Made by a program: the position numbers and the translations under genes
NCBI GenBank assembly: GCA_964649145.1
Contig: CAZYOQ010000005.1
Location: forward strand, 14,830 to 78,829
DNA: 64,000 bases
Direction: 5' to 3'
Origin: MGBC163016 sp964649145
Lineage (GTDB): Bacteria; Actinomycetota; Coriobacteriia; Coriobacteriales; Eggerthellaceae
Shown: positions 17,954-26,127 of the stretch, piece after piece
Layout of the letters: each line of letters begins with the position of its first letter
Position numbering within the stretch: position 1 is the first letter of the stretch
Notes under the pieces: generated by a model
The model's input: the letters and a program-made list of their open reading frames with translations, nothing else
Told to the model about the DNA's origin: nothing
Database searches by the model: none

Positions 17954-18451
17954 ATGATCGAACTTCAGATACTGACAATGGTTTTCACACAGCCCGAACA
18001 ACCGGCTATCCTTGTGCTAGAGCCGAATGAGCCTGCTATTGGTGGCAAACAAAGAGTCGTGCCTATTTGGATTGGCTCGCAAGAAGCGATGCAGCTAGGG
18101 GTGGCTCTTGAACATATTAAGACACCACGACCGCTCACTCACGATCTATTCATTGATGCGCTTACAAACTTGGATGCTAGAGTTGATCATGTGCTTATAA
18201 ACGATGTGGCCGGTGGAACCTTTTTCTCGAAACTCTATATCAGACAAGGTGGTCGTTTGATAGAACTTGATGCTAGACCAACCGATTCTATTGCCTTGGC
18301 AATAAGGGAAGGGGCGCCATTTTACATTGAAGAAGTGGTGCTTGAAAAAGCATCTTTCCCGTTTATTTTGAAGGAAGGTGCAGACAAAGAAACCGAGCTT
18401 GCGGAATTTCATTCATTTATTGAAAATCTGAGCCCGGAAGACTTGTTGTGA
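17954..18451 (+). CDS. Bifunctional nuclease (BFN/DUF151) family protein
   Basis: This 165-residue protein matches the BFN/DUF151 family along its length: an N-terminal beta-rich domain with VVPIWIGSQEAMQLGVALE, then the RPTDSIALAIREGAPFYIEEVVL block that is the strongest family mark. The C-terminal acidic helix (EFHSFIENLSPEDLL) is also typical. Plant members have DNase and RNase activity; actinobacterial members are widespread but poorly studied. It is 16 nt after the histidine kinase, yet a TATAAT sits directly before the ATG, so it may have its own leaderless transcript. A weak inverted repeat (18479-18485 with 18505-18511) follows, without a clear T-tract. Confidence 0.88.
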   Translation: MIELQILTMVFTQPEQPAILVLEPNEPAIGGKQRVVPIWIGSQEAMQLGVALEHIKTPRPLTHDLFIDALTNLDARVDHVLINDVAGGTFFSKLYIRQGGRLIELDARPTDSIALAIREGAPFYIEEVVLEKASFPFILKEGADKETELAEFHSFIENLSPEDLL

Positions 18452-18583
18452 CTCACTTGAAGTGAAGAAGGTGAATACGCCTAATAGCTGTAGTGGCGAA
18501 ACGCATTAGGCAATTAAAGAAGCTTCTAAAGCCAAGTGCAATTTGACTGGAATAGAATGTCCTTAAGAGAAAGGTAGCTTCAT

Positions 18584-19075
18584 ATGTCTAATCCGATCGC
18601 GGGATGGTATCCAGATCCAGCTGGCGACGCATCCAAGTTAAGGTACTGGGATGGCGAGTCGTGGACAGATAAGTTCATGGACAGGCCTCAAGAAGCCGAA
18701 CAGCAGGCTGAAAAGAAGGATCAGCAACAGAATGCGGGTCTTTCGTACACTGCGAATCCTGACTACCAACAACAGGGTAGCGAGAACAACCCTTATAACG
18801 TTCAGGTGAATTTTGTCGAACCTGTTTATCAGGCATATGAGATGTCTTCTCAGGATAAGACTCTTCGTTTGATTGCGTTCATTTTCGCTTTAATAGATAC
18901 TATTAGCAGTGCCTTTTTGATTCTCCCTCTTGCATGGATGATTCCTATGACCGTGCACACTTGGAAGATCTACCAAGGTAAGAGGGCTAATACTGTAGCT
19001 TTTGGTGTGTGTTCACTTATATTTGTGTCTCTTGTGAGTGGAATCTTGCTTCTTGTTTCAACCAAAGATAAGTAA
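18584..19075 (+). CDS. DUF2510-domain membrane protein
   Basis: The N-terminus has the DUF2510 motif typical of actinobacterial proteins: AGWYPDPAGDASKLRYWDG followed by ESWTD. A Gln-rich linker covers about residues 38-75. Two hydrophobic segments near residues 97-120 and 133-158 make a C-terminal membrane hairpin. The product has 163 residues. The function is unknown in general; DUF2510 is thought to be a short peptide- or surface-binding fold attached to membrane domains. A GAAAGG ribosome binding site precedes the ATG. It probably forms a single transcription unit. Confidence 0.85.
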   Translation: MSNPIAGWYPDPAGDASKLRYWDGESWTDKFMDRPQEAEQQAEKKDQQQNAGLSYTANPDYQQQGSENNPYNVQVNFVEPVYQAYEMSSQDKTLRLIAFIFALIDTISSAFLILPLAWMIPMTVHTWKIYQGKRANTVAFGVCSLIFVSLVSGILLLVSTKDK

Positions 19076-19128
19076 TTAGATAGATAGGAATAAAACCCTC
19101 ACGTTTCATTAACGAAATATAGGTATAG

Positions 19129-19157
19129 TTGACGCAAGAACACGAGGCTTATATAAA
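19129..19157 (+). promoter_or_regulatory. Sigma70-type promoter of the YtxH-domain gene
   Basis: TTGACG at 19129-19134 and TATAAA at 19152-19157 are separated by exactly 17 bp. They lie 65 nt upstream of the ATG at 19223, which is itself preceded by AGGAGAT. This is one of the clearest vegetative promoters in the window. Confidence 0.75.
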
Positions 19158-19222
19158 ATACGGAAAGCTAAAATCGGTAAAGGTTAAGATTTATCAAAAG
19201 CAAGGGCTGATAGGAGATAAAA

Positions 19223-19729
19223 ATGAATAAATTCGCGACATTTTTGTTTGGTGGTGTGGTTGGTGCTTGTGCGGCGCTACTTTTTGCTCCAAGGACTGGA
19301 GAGGAAACCCGCAACATGGTGGCTGACCAAGCCACGAATCTTGCTGGCAATGCTCAAGGCGTGGGAGGGCAGGTTGCCGATAAGGTTCAAGAAGCTATCA
19401 AGCAGGCCAATGAAAAAGGGGCAGAGGTTGCAGCACAGGCCAAATCGGCTGCCAGCAATGTGATCAACAAGGCCGAAGGCGAAGTAAATGATGCTGCCTC
19501 ACAGGCTTTAGACAAAAACGAAGAGCTTCGTGCAAAAATCGAGGAGACCCGTGCTCGCATAAAGGCTCAGATTAACGATAATGCAAAAGAGGCTGCCGAA
19601 AAGATTGACGAGGTAGCCCCTGAAGTCAAGGAAAAAGGCAAAGAGGTTGTTGATAACGCCGTTGACGCTGTTGCTGAGAAAGTTGAAGACGTGCTGAGCA
19701 AGACGGCCGAAGCTACCGATAAAGATTAA
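19223..19729 (+). CDS. YtxH-domain protein
   Basis: A hydrophobic N-terminus with glycines (FLFGGVVGACAALLFAPRTG) is the YtxH-family hallmark. It is followed by a long, Ala/Lys/Glu-rich amphipathic helix region up to residue 168 that looks like LEA/apolipoprotein-type repeats (KVQEAIKQANEKGAEVAAQA and similar). Members are small membrane-attached proteins linked to general stress and envelope functions. The gene has its own promoter and is followed by a strong terminator, so it is monocistronic. The next gene, a PRC-barrel protein, also ends in a similar helical tail. Confidence 0.85.
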   Translation: MNKFATFLFGGVVGACAALLFAPRTGEETRNMVADQATNLAGNAQGVGGQVADKVQEAIKQANEKGAEVAAQAKSAASNVINKAEGEVNDAASQALDKNEELRAKIEETRARIKAQINDNAKEAAEKIDEVAPEVKEKGKEVVDNAVDAVAEKVEDVLSKTAEATDKD

Positions 19730-19768
19730 TAAGATACCTTGCATATATAAACAAGGCACTAATCATCT

Positions 19769-19797
19769 AAGGCGAAGTTAAGCGCTTCGCCTTTTTT
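19769..19797 (+). terminator. Intrinsic terminator after the YtxH gene
   Basis: The stem AAGGCGAAG / CTTCGCCTT has 9 bp with a 7-nt loop and runs into TTTT. It ends just 20 nt before the start of the PRC-barrel gene. Confidence 0.85.
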
Positions 19798-19816
19798 ACA
19801 TGAGGTCGTATCAAAG

Positions 19817-20641
19817 ATGAACACCGAAAATCTTGAGAACAAAAAGGTATGGATTCACCACTCTACAAAGCGCCCTGATGCAATCAAGAAACTTGGGCGC
19901 ATTCATGCATTGGTGTTCCACCCGAATAAGCCACAAGTTGTGGGATTTCTGGTTAAGCGACCCGACATTGCATGGATGTTCAGGCGTGAGGACGCATTTG
20001 TCGCTTTCAATGGTTTCAAGATTATGGAAGACGATGGCGGCAAAGAGGTAATTGTTGTAAAGAATGAGCCTTCCGCGACCGGACGTGGGGCATTGAAGGC
20101 TTTGGGCGTCAAGCTTGATGATTGTCTATTGTGGTTAGGAATGTCTGTCATTTGCGAGGATAAGACAGCTCTTGGCGTGATAGGATCAGTCGATTTCGAT
20201 GAGGTCACAGGAGAAGTGAGAGAGGTAATTATCAGTCAAGGCGCGACCGCTAATGCGCTTCTTGGCAAGCGCAAAGTTTCCGCATCTGCAATCAAGGGCT
20301 TTAAGATGGGCGAAGGTGCAAAGCTCAATATGCCCGAAAGCTTTGATGAAGAAGCGCCGCGCGGGGCTATAGTCGTGAGCAACGAGGTTGCCGATCTTCC
20401 TGTTTTAGGCGGGGCGGCGGAAAAAGCCGGTAGTGCTTCAGCGGTTGCTATAGACAAGGTTCAGAAAACCTATACGAAAGTAAAAGATAAGGCTTCGCCA
20501 ACAATTAGCGAGGCTGCAAGCACTGCTGGCAAGGCAGTTCAAAAAGGCGCCTACGTAACTGGCAGGCAGGTCGCTCGCACAAAAGGTATGTTTAAAGGTT
20601 TTACCGACGAGTTCAAAAAGGCTATGGATAAAGACGACTGA
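19817..20641 (+). CDS. PRC-barrel-like domain protein with helical tail
   Basis: The product has 274 residues. Two successive beta-barrel-like units are suggested by the sequence: residues 8-75 (KVWIHHSTKRPDAIKKLGRI, then VVGFLVKRP) and about 100-165 (LGVIGSVDFDEVTGEVREVI). Both look like PRC-barrel repeats as found in photosystem H subunits and RimM. The C-terminal ~65 residues are Ala/Lys-rich and amphipathic (TISEAASTAGKAVQKGAYV), similar in style to the YtxH protein just upstream. Function is unknown; PRC-barrels bind proteins or RNA. The preceding terminator separates it from ytxH, and no clear promoter was found for it. The PRC call is by pattern only. Confidence 0.65.
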   Translation: MNTENLENKKVWIHHSTKRPDAIKKLGRIHALVFHPNKPQVVGFLVKRPDIAWMFRREDAFVAFNGFKIMEDDGGKEVIVVKNEPSATGRGALKALGVKLDDCLLWLGMSVICEDKTALGVIGSVDFDEVTGEVREVIISQGATANALLGKRKVSASAIKGFKMGEGAKLNMPESFDEEAPRGAIVVSNEVADLPVLGGAAEKAGSASAVAIDKVQKTYTKVKDKASPTISEAASTAGKAVQKGAYVTGRQVARTKGMFKGFTDEFKKAMDKDD

Positions 20642-20719
20642 GTGGTAAGTGCTTGAGCCGATCGGTGGGTTTTGTTCACTTAGTAAACCTGAGCCAGTCA
20701 TTTCGTATAAGGCGTTCTA

Positions 20720-20725
20720 TATAAT
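20720..20725 (+). promoter_or_regulatory. TATAAT -10 element directly upstream of the ABC-F gene
   Basis: A perfect TATAAT is followed by six bases (CTGAGC) and then ATG at 20732. There is no room for a ribosome binding site on a transcript starting 6-7 nt after the -10 box. The arrangement predicts a leaderless mRNA. No good -35 element was found; leaderless actinobacterial promoters often lack one. Confidence 0.55.
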
Positions 20726-20731
20726 CTGAGC

Positions 20732-22603
20732 ATGTCATTTTTGTTAGGGACAGAAAAGATTCATGTGGACATGCCTTCCAAAACTGTGTTGGAAGAAGTT
20801 TCTATAGGAATAGACGAAGGCGATAGAGTTGGAATCGTTGGCTTAAACGGCGAGGGTAAGTCGACTTTGGTGCGCGTGCTTTCAGGCGACATTGAACCCG
20901 ATAGCGGGCGAGTAGTTAGAACTGGCGGAATAAGTGTCGGTTTGCTTCGACAAAACGATAATCTAGAAGATAGAGACACTGTTCGAACGGCAATATTTAA
21001 AGATGCTCCAGAGTATGAATGGGCATCTGATTCAAGAGTTCGCGATATCTTAGGCGGGCTTCTTTTCGACATAGGGCTTGACTTGCAAATAGGCAGCCTT
21101 TCAGGAGGACAGAGGCATCGAGTTGATCTAGCGCGCTTGCTTGTGGGTAATTGGGATGTGCTAATACTTGATGAGCCTACGAATCATCTAGATATGCGCA
21201 CAATCACATGGCTAGCTTGCCATTTGCAAAGCAGATGGCGTTCAGGCACCGGTGCGCTGTTAGTAATCAGTCATGACAGATGGTTTCTAGACGAGGTTTG
21301 CAATTTAATGTGGGAGGTGCATGACGGTTGCGTCTACACATTTGAAGGTGGGTTTTCTGCTTATATAATGCAGCGCGTGGAAAGGGCTAGGCTTGCTCGT
21401 GTCACAGAAGAGCGCAGGCAAAACAGGCTTCGCCGCGAACTAGCATGGCTTTCACGTGGGGCGAGAGCTCGTGCCACAAAACCGAAATTCCACGTAAAAG
21501 CGGCGCGCGAGCTGATATCGGACGTGCCTGAACTGCGCAAGTCCCCACAGCTTCGTCGTGCTGCCATGGCGCGTGTTGGCAAAGACTTTGTTGATTTGCA
21601 AGGTGTAACAGTTGAATTTAAGCAGGAGAATCGCAGCGAATCAAAGCGGGTGCTTGATGATATCGACTGGATTATAGGACCAGGGGAGCGTATTGGCATC
21701 GTTGGGGAAAACGGTGCTGGAAAGACAACGCTTCTAAACGTTATTCGTGGGAAGCTTAAGCCTACATCTGGCCGTGCAAAGATAGGTACGACCGTAAAGT
21801 TCGCAATGCTCTCACAGCGCCTCGATGACCTTACAGAACATGATAATGAGCGAGTTCGCGAACTAGTGGGCAGGTATGGAAAGCGCCAGATGTCTGACGG
21901 TGTTGAGCTTTCGCCAAGCAAGATACTTGAGGATCTAGGCTTTAAGCGTGACGATCTCAACGAGCTCATCAAGTCGCTTTCAGGTGGGCAGCGAAGACGT
22001 CTTGCTTTGATGATGGTTCTTATAGAAAAAGCCAATTTGCTGATTTTGGATGAGCCTGGCAATGACCTTGATATAGACATGTTAGCGGCGCTCGAAGACA
22101 TGCTTGATGCTTGGCCGGGCACACTGATCTTGGTTACACACGATCGCAACATGATGGAGCGTGTGACAGATAACCAATATGCGCTTATTGCAGGGAAGCT
22201 TCGTCACTTACCTGGTGGTATCGATGAATACCTACGTATCCAAAAGGATGTGTCTGTTGCAGTTAAACCAGGTGAAACGCCTGCGCAAAGTAGAAATGCT
22301 GCCCAAGATGACTTACAAAACGCAGCTCAAAATGTCGTCCAAACTTCTGGCGACCAAGACAATTCTGCGCCAAGGCTTTCTAACAAAGAGCGTCAGAGAC
22401 TTGTGAAATTAGTGGCATCGCTGGAAAAGAAGGTCGCAACAATAGAGGGCAAGATCGTCGATGCTAGGCACGACCTAGACGCAGCCGATCCTACAGACTT
22501 TCAGGCGCTTACAGACCTTCAAAAAAACATAGACGATCTTAGCGCTAAAAAAGATGCATTGGAAAGCGAATGGCTTGAGGCTTCTGAGGCTCTTGGATTT
22601 TAA
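20732..22603 (+). CDS. ABC-F family ATPase (Uup/EttA-type)
   Basis: Two ABC ATPase domains lie in one soluble protein of 623 residues with no membrane segments. The first has Walker A GLNGEGKST at 37-45 and signature LSGGQRHRVDLARLL; the second has GENGAGKTT near 326-334 and LSGGQRRRLALMM. They are joined by a basic linker with the ABC-F interdomain character (RARLARVTEERRQNRLRREL). A C-terminal coiled coil (LVKLVASLEKKVATIEGKIV) recalls Uup. ABC-F proteins act on the ribosome to relieve stalls or protect it from antibiotics; housekeeping Uup-like function is the default. The ATG follows a -10 box directly. The gene ends 6 nt from the convergent trpA, with no terminator visible between them. 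Confidence 0.9.
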   Translation: MSFLLGTEKIHVDMPSKTVLEEVSIGIDEGDRVGIVGLNGEGKSTLVRVLSGDIEPDSGRVVRTGGISVGLLRQNDNLEDRDTVRTAIFKDAPEYEWASDSRVRDILGGLLFDIGLDLQIGSLSGGQRHRVDLARLLVGNWDVLILDEPTNHLDMRTITWLACHLQSRWRSGTGALLVISHDRWFLDEVCNLMWEVHDGCVYTFEGGFSAYIMQRVERARLARVTEERRQNRLRRELAWLSRGARARATKPKFHVKAARELISDVPELRKSPQLRRAAMARVGKDFVDLQGVTVEFKQENRSESKRVLDDIDWIIGPGERIGIVGENGAGKTTLLNVIRGKLKPTSGRAKIGTTVKFAMLSQRLDDLTEHDNERVRELVGRYGKRQMSDGVELSPSKILEDLGFKRDDLNELIKSLSGGQRRRLALMMVLIEKANLLILDEPGNDLDIDMLAALEDMLDAWPGTLILVTHDRNMMERVTDNQYALIAGKLRHLPGGIDEYLRIQKDVSVAVKPGETPAQSRNAAQDDLQNAAQNVVQTSGDQDNSAPRLSNKERQRLVKLVASLEKKVATIEGKIVDARHDLDAADPTDFQALTDLQKNIDDLSAKKDALESEWLEASEALGF

Positions 22604-22609
22604 CCGTGT

Positions 22610-23398
22610 TTAGTTCGCGTGGTGTACAGCTTCACACATTTCTGCAACATATTTGCGAATGGGCTCTACTGCATCGCGGCCATGTTCTGCGCAAAGCTTG
22701 ACGATTGCGCTGCCTACAATCGCACCATCAGACTTTGCTGCCATTTCCCGAGCTTGATCAGGGCGCGAGATTCCAAATCCTACAGCGCACGGCACTTTGC
22801 TGTATTTGCGCACAGATTCGATCATGGCGCCAATGTCTGTCGTGATGGAGTCGCGCACGCCAGTTACACCAAGGGATGACACGCAGTATAAAAAGCCTTC
22901 GGCGCTTTCTGCAATTTCACGTATGCGGTCTTCGCTGGTTGGAGCGATCATCGAGATTTGCGCCATACCCGCATTTCTGCACGATTCTTCGAATTCTGCA
23001 TGTTCTTCAAAAGGGCAATCGGGGACTATAAGACCCTGTACCCCTGCCTCAGAAGCGCGCTTACAGAAGCGATCAGAACCATAGCTGAAAACTACGTTTG
23101 CATATGTCATGAAAACCAAAGGAACACTTAAACCGTCTTCACGAAGGCGTGCGACCATGTCTAGCACCATGTCGGTTGTCGTGCCAGACTTAAGCGCTCG
23201 CAAGTCGGCATCTTGGATCACAGGACCTTCTGCGATGGGATCGCTGAAAGGAATGCCAAGCTCGATAAGATCGGCACCCGATTCTTGCATGGCCTTCACT
23301 ATCTTTTCTGTAGTTTCTATATCGGGGTCGCCGCAAGTAATGAACGGGATGAAGGCTTTGCCATTCTTGAATGCATCGGCGATTTGAATGTCTTGCAT
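22610..23398 (-). CDS. trpA: Tryptophan synthase alpha subunit
   Basis: TrpA cleaves indole-3-glycerol phosphate to indole and passes indole through a tunnel to TrpB. The motif ELGIPFSDPIAEGPVIQ carries the catalytic Glu46; the second acid (Asp60 in enteric TrpA) is Glu57 here, which the family pattern allows. The phosphate-binding C-terminal loop is AVGFGISRPDQAREM. The product of 262 residues is normal in length. It is the last gene of the trpEGDCFBA operon, 11 nt after trpB, and converges with the ABC-F gene. Confidence 0.97.
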   Translation of the reverse strand: MQDIQIADAFKNGKAFIPFITCGDPDIETTEKIVKAMQESGADLIELGIPFSDPIAEGPVIQDADLRALKSGTTTDMVLDMVARLREDGLSVPLVFMTYANVVFSYGSDRFCKRASEAGVQGLIVPDCPFEEHAEFEESCRNAGMAQISMIAPTSEDRIREIAESAEGFLYCVSSLGVTGVRDSITTDIGAMIESVRKYSKVPCAVGFGISRPDQAREMAAKSDGAIVGSAIVKLCAEHGRDAVEPIRKYVAEMCEAVHHAN

Positions 23399-23409
23399 TT
23401 GCCCTACCT

Positions 23410-24624
23410 CTATTCGTGGATGTCTTCGCCGCGGTAGCGAGCGATTTGGGCGACGTCTTTGTCGCCGCGACCGGAAAGGTTGATGACGATTATCTTGTCT
23501 TTGGCCATTTCGGGAGCTATTTTTATGGCGTGCGCGACAGCATGTGCGCTTTCGATTGCAGGGATTATGCCTTCGATGCGCGACATATATTCGAACGCAT
23601 CAACCGCTTCTTCGTCGGTTATAGGCACGTATTCTGCACGATTGATGTCTTTAAGGTATGCATGTTCAGGACCGATTCCCGGATAGTCGAGTCCAGCTGA
23701 TATCGAGTAAACTGGCGCAATCTGACCGTATTCGTTTTGGCAGAAATAACTTTTCATGCCATGGAAGATACCCAGTTTGCCAGTTGCAATAGTGGCAGCT
23801 GTTTCATAGGTATCGATACCGCGACCTGCCGCTTCGCACCCGATAAGCCTAACGCTTTCGTCTTCGATGAAGTTATAAAACGCACCCATCGCGTTTGAAC
23901 CACCGCCGACGCATGCCATAACAATATCTGGCAGGCGGCCTTTGCCTGTTCGAGGGTCTATACCTTCAAGCTCGGCAAGTTGTTGCTTAATTTCGCGCGA
24001 GATAACAGCTTGGAAATCTCTAACCATGGCGGGGAAGGGAGCCGGACCCATTACAGAGCCCAAAACATAGTGGGTGTCGTCGATTCTCGAGACCCATTCA
24101 CGGAAGGTTTCCGATACAGCGTCTTTCAAAGTGGAGGTGCCAGAGTTCACAGGATGAACCTTTGTGCCAAGAAGCTTCATGCGGTAGACATTGAGTGCTT
24201 GGCGCTCGCAGTCAAGTGCTCCCATATAGACTTCACATTCAAGACCAAGCAAAGCTGCTGCAGTGGCAGTGGCAACTCCGTGTTGACCTGCGCCAGTTTC
24301 TGCGATAACACGGGTTTTGCCCATATATTTAGCAAGCAGGCATTGGCCAACCGCGTTATTAATTTTGTGTGAGCCAGTGTGGTTTAGATCTTCTCGCTTG
24401 AAGTAGATCTTTGCGCCTCCGAGGTCTTCGGTCATATGTTTGGCGAAATAAAGATTTGACGGACGTCCGCAGTAGTCGTTTAGAAGCGACGTAAGTTCGG
24501 CGTTGAACTTAGGGTCGTTTTTGAACTTGTTGTATGCGATGTCTAGTTCGGTAACGGCATTCATTAGAGTCTCGGTGATGTATTGGCCGCCGTGAATCCC
24601 AAACCTTGCCTCGGTAATGGTCAT
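23410..24624 (-). CDS. trpB: Tryptophan synthase beta subunit
   Basis: TrpB uses pyridoxal phosphate to join indole and serine into tryptophan. The cofactor lysine is Lys87 in HTGSHKINNA, and the glycine-rich phosphate loop is CVGGGSNAMG. The length of 404 residues and the N-terminal FGIHGGQYITETL mark the standard TrpB1 type that pairs with TrpA. The start codon overlaps the trpF stop by 4 nt (ATGA), which indicates translational coupling; trpA follows after 11 nt. Confidence 0.97.
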   Translation of the reverse strand: MTITEARFGIHGGQYITETLMNAVTELDIAYNKFKNDPKFNAELTSLLNDYCGRPSNLYFAKHMTEDLGGAKIYFKREDLNHTGSHKINNAVGQCLLAKYMGKTRVIAETGAGQHGVATATAAALLGLECEVYMGALDCERQALNVYRMKLLGTKVHPVNSGTSTLKDAVSETFREWVSRIDDTHYVLGSVMGPAPFPAMVRDFQAVISREIKQQLAELEGIDPRTGKGRLPDIVMACVGGGSNAMGAFYNFIEDESVRLIGCEAAGRGIDTYETAATIATGKLGIFHGMKSYFCQNEYGQIAPVYSISAGLDYPGIGPEHAYLKDINRAEYVPITDEEAVDAFEYMSRIEGIIPAIESAHAVAHAIKIAPEMAKDKIIVINLSGRGDKDVAQIARYRGEDIHE

Positions 24625-25253
24625 TTGATGCTCCTTGCTGCTGCGACTGCCGCCTCGATTTTGAGAGGGTCTTTCATTTTATCTGTTTCAACGCCGCTGC
24701 TAAGGTCGCATGCCATAGCGCCTGTTGCTAGTGCGTCGCTTATGCTTTGGGGCGTGAGCCCTCCTGCGATTATGAAGGGTCGTTCCATCTTAGTACACAA
24801 TTGCCAGTTAAAAGCTCGGCCTTCTCCAACCCCGCCGTCTAAAAGTACGATATCGGCAAGGGAGGCATTGGCAGCTTGGATACTTGCATCTCCTTTAACT
24901 TTGAAAGCCTTCCACACTTGGCAATCAATGTCACGGTCGTATAAAAGCTGTCGAATGAGCTTGATATCGTCGTTTGTTTCTGCGCCATGAAGTTGTACGG
25001 CTTGCAAGTTCGCTAGTTTTGCGGCATCGGCTACTTGTTCAGGTGAAGCGTCGAAAAAGACACCAACAGGGGACACTTCGGTGGAAAGCTTGGATATCAA
25101 CTGCTTTGCGCGAAGCGCTGTGACAGATCGGTGTGAGAAGGGTACGTCGATAACAAAGCCTGCCCAGTCGGGCAAAGCAGAATTAATAGCATCAATGTCT
25201 TCATTGCGATATAGTCCGCAGATCTTTATCTTCACAATTACGCTCTGTTCCAA
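24621..25253 (-). CDS. trpF: Phosphoribosylanthranilate isomerase
   Basis: TrpF isomerises N-(5-phosphoribosyl)anthranilate to the carboxyphenylamino deoxyribulose phosphate. The signature KICGLYRNEDI near the N-terminus contains the catalytic cysteine, and the aspartate-containing LLDGGVGEGRAFNW block and IAGGLTPQSI phosphate site follow. It has about 210 residues. The start is uncertain: TTG at 25253 gives the longest form, GTG at 25235 gives a family-like N-terminus (VKIKICG), and neither has a good ribosome binding site. It is fused to nothing, lies 26 nt after trpC and overlaps trpB by 4 nt. Confidence 0.93.
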   Translation of the reverse strand: MEQSVIVKIKICGLYRNEDIDAINSALPDWAGFVIDVPFSHRSVTALRAKQLISKLSTEVSPVGVFFDASPEQVADAAKLANLQAVQLHGAETNDDIKLIRQLLYDRDIDCQVWKAFKVKGDASIQAANASLADIVLLDGGVGEGRAFNWQLCTKMERPFIIAGGLTPQSISDALATGAMACDLSSGVETDKMKDPLKIEAAVAAARSIK

Positions 25254-25279
25254 GTTGATCGACTTATATTGCGCGCCAA

Positions 25280-26104
25280 CTACTCGATTTCTGTGAGCTT
25301 TCGAAGAAGTTCGACGCGTTTTTCTGAGGAGGCGCTACGCATAAGCATCTCGCCTACAAGAATCGCATCTGCTCCAGCGTAGCGGGCACGTTTTGCGTCC
25401 TCGATACTGGTGATTCCCGATTCCGCAACAAAAATACAGTCGTCAGGAACAAGCTTTCGAAGGTTTTCGGCATTTGAGGTGTCGACTGAGAAATCGGTGA
25501 GATCACGGTTGTTTACACCGATAATGAGTGCATCCGAATCGACTGCTCGAAGGACTTCCTCTTCATTATGGGCTTCAACAAGCGCGTCAATGTAGAGCTC
25601 GTTGCAAATCTTTAGAGCCTGACGAAGCTGCTCATCGTTAAGGATCGCACAAATCAACAAGACCGCATCGGCGCCGAGGTTTTTCGCTTCGTAGATTTGA
25701 TAAGGGTCGACAATGAAATCCTTGCGAAGCATAGGTGTCGAGACATCGTTTCTAACATCTGTGAAGATTTCGTCGGAGCCATAGAACCAGTGAGGTTCGG
25801 TAAGACACGAGATTGCATCAGCATCGCCGCATTCGTAATCTTCTGCGATCTCAAGATAGGGGAAATCCTCGGAGATTATGCCTTTGCTAGGCGAGGCCTT
25901 TTTTATCTCGGCGATGACGGAAAGCCCTCGACTTCGAAGTGCTTCTTGGAAGGTTTGATAGGCTCCTGTGCCCGGGGGAGCACCAGGTACAGGCGTAGGC
26001 ATGCGATCTGCGATTGACAGCAGGCGCTCGTCTGGGACGACCTTTCGCCGCTGTTCAACTCTAAGGCGGGTGGATTGCGCTATCTCGTCGAGGATGTTTG
26101 CCAT
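25280..26104 (-). CDS. trpC: Indole-3-glycerol-phosphate synthase
   Basis: TrpC closes the indole ring to give indole-3-glycerol phosphate. The N-terminal ILDEIAQSTRLRVEQRR, the catalytic lysine region VIAEIKKASPSKG, the MLRKDFIVDPYQIYEA block and VAESGIT are all present. The length of 274 residues is typical for the monofunctional enzyme. It is the fourth gene of the operon, 23 nt after trpD. Confidence 0.97.
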   Translation of the reverse strand: MANILDEIAQSTRLRVEQRRKVVPDERLLSIADRMPTPVPGAPPGTGAYQTFQEALRSRGLSVIAEIKKASPSKGIISEDFPYLEIAEDYECGDADAISCLTEPHWFYGSDEIFTDVRNDVSTPMLRKDFIVDPYQIYEAKNLGADAVLLICAILNDEQLRQALKICNELYIDALVEAHNEEEVLRAVDSDALIIGVNNRDLTDFSVDTSNAENLRKLVPDDCIFVAESGITSIEDAKRARYAGADAILVGEMLMRSASSEKRVELLRKLTEIE

Positions 26105-26127
26105 GTTGTCTCCGAATAACCTAGCTA

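Noticed and set aside
21361..22152. Open 263-codon frame on the minus strand inside the ABC-F gene
   Set aside because: It is antisense to a clearly conserved gene, is very rich in Ser and Arg as expected of an opposite-strand shadow, and has no family motif.
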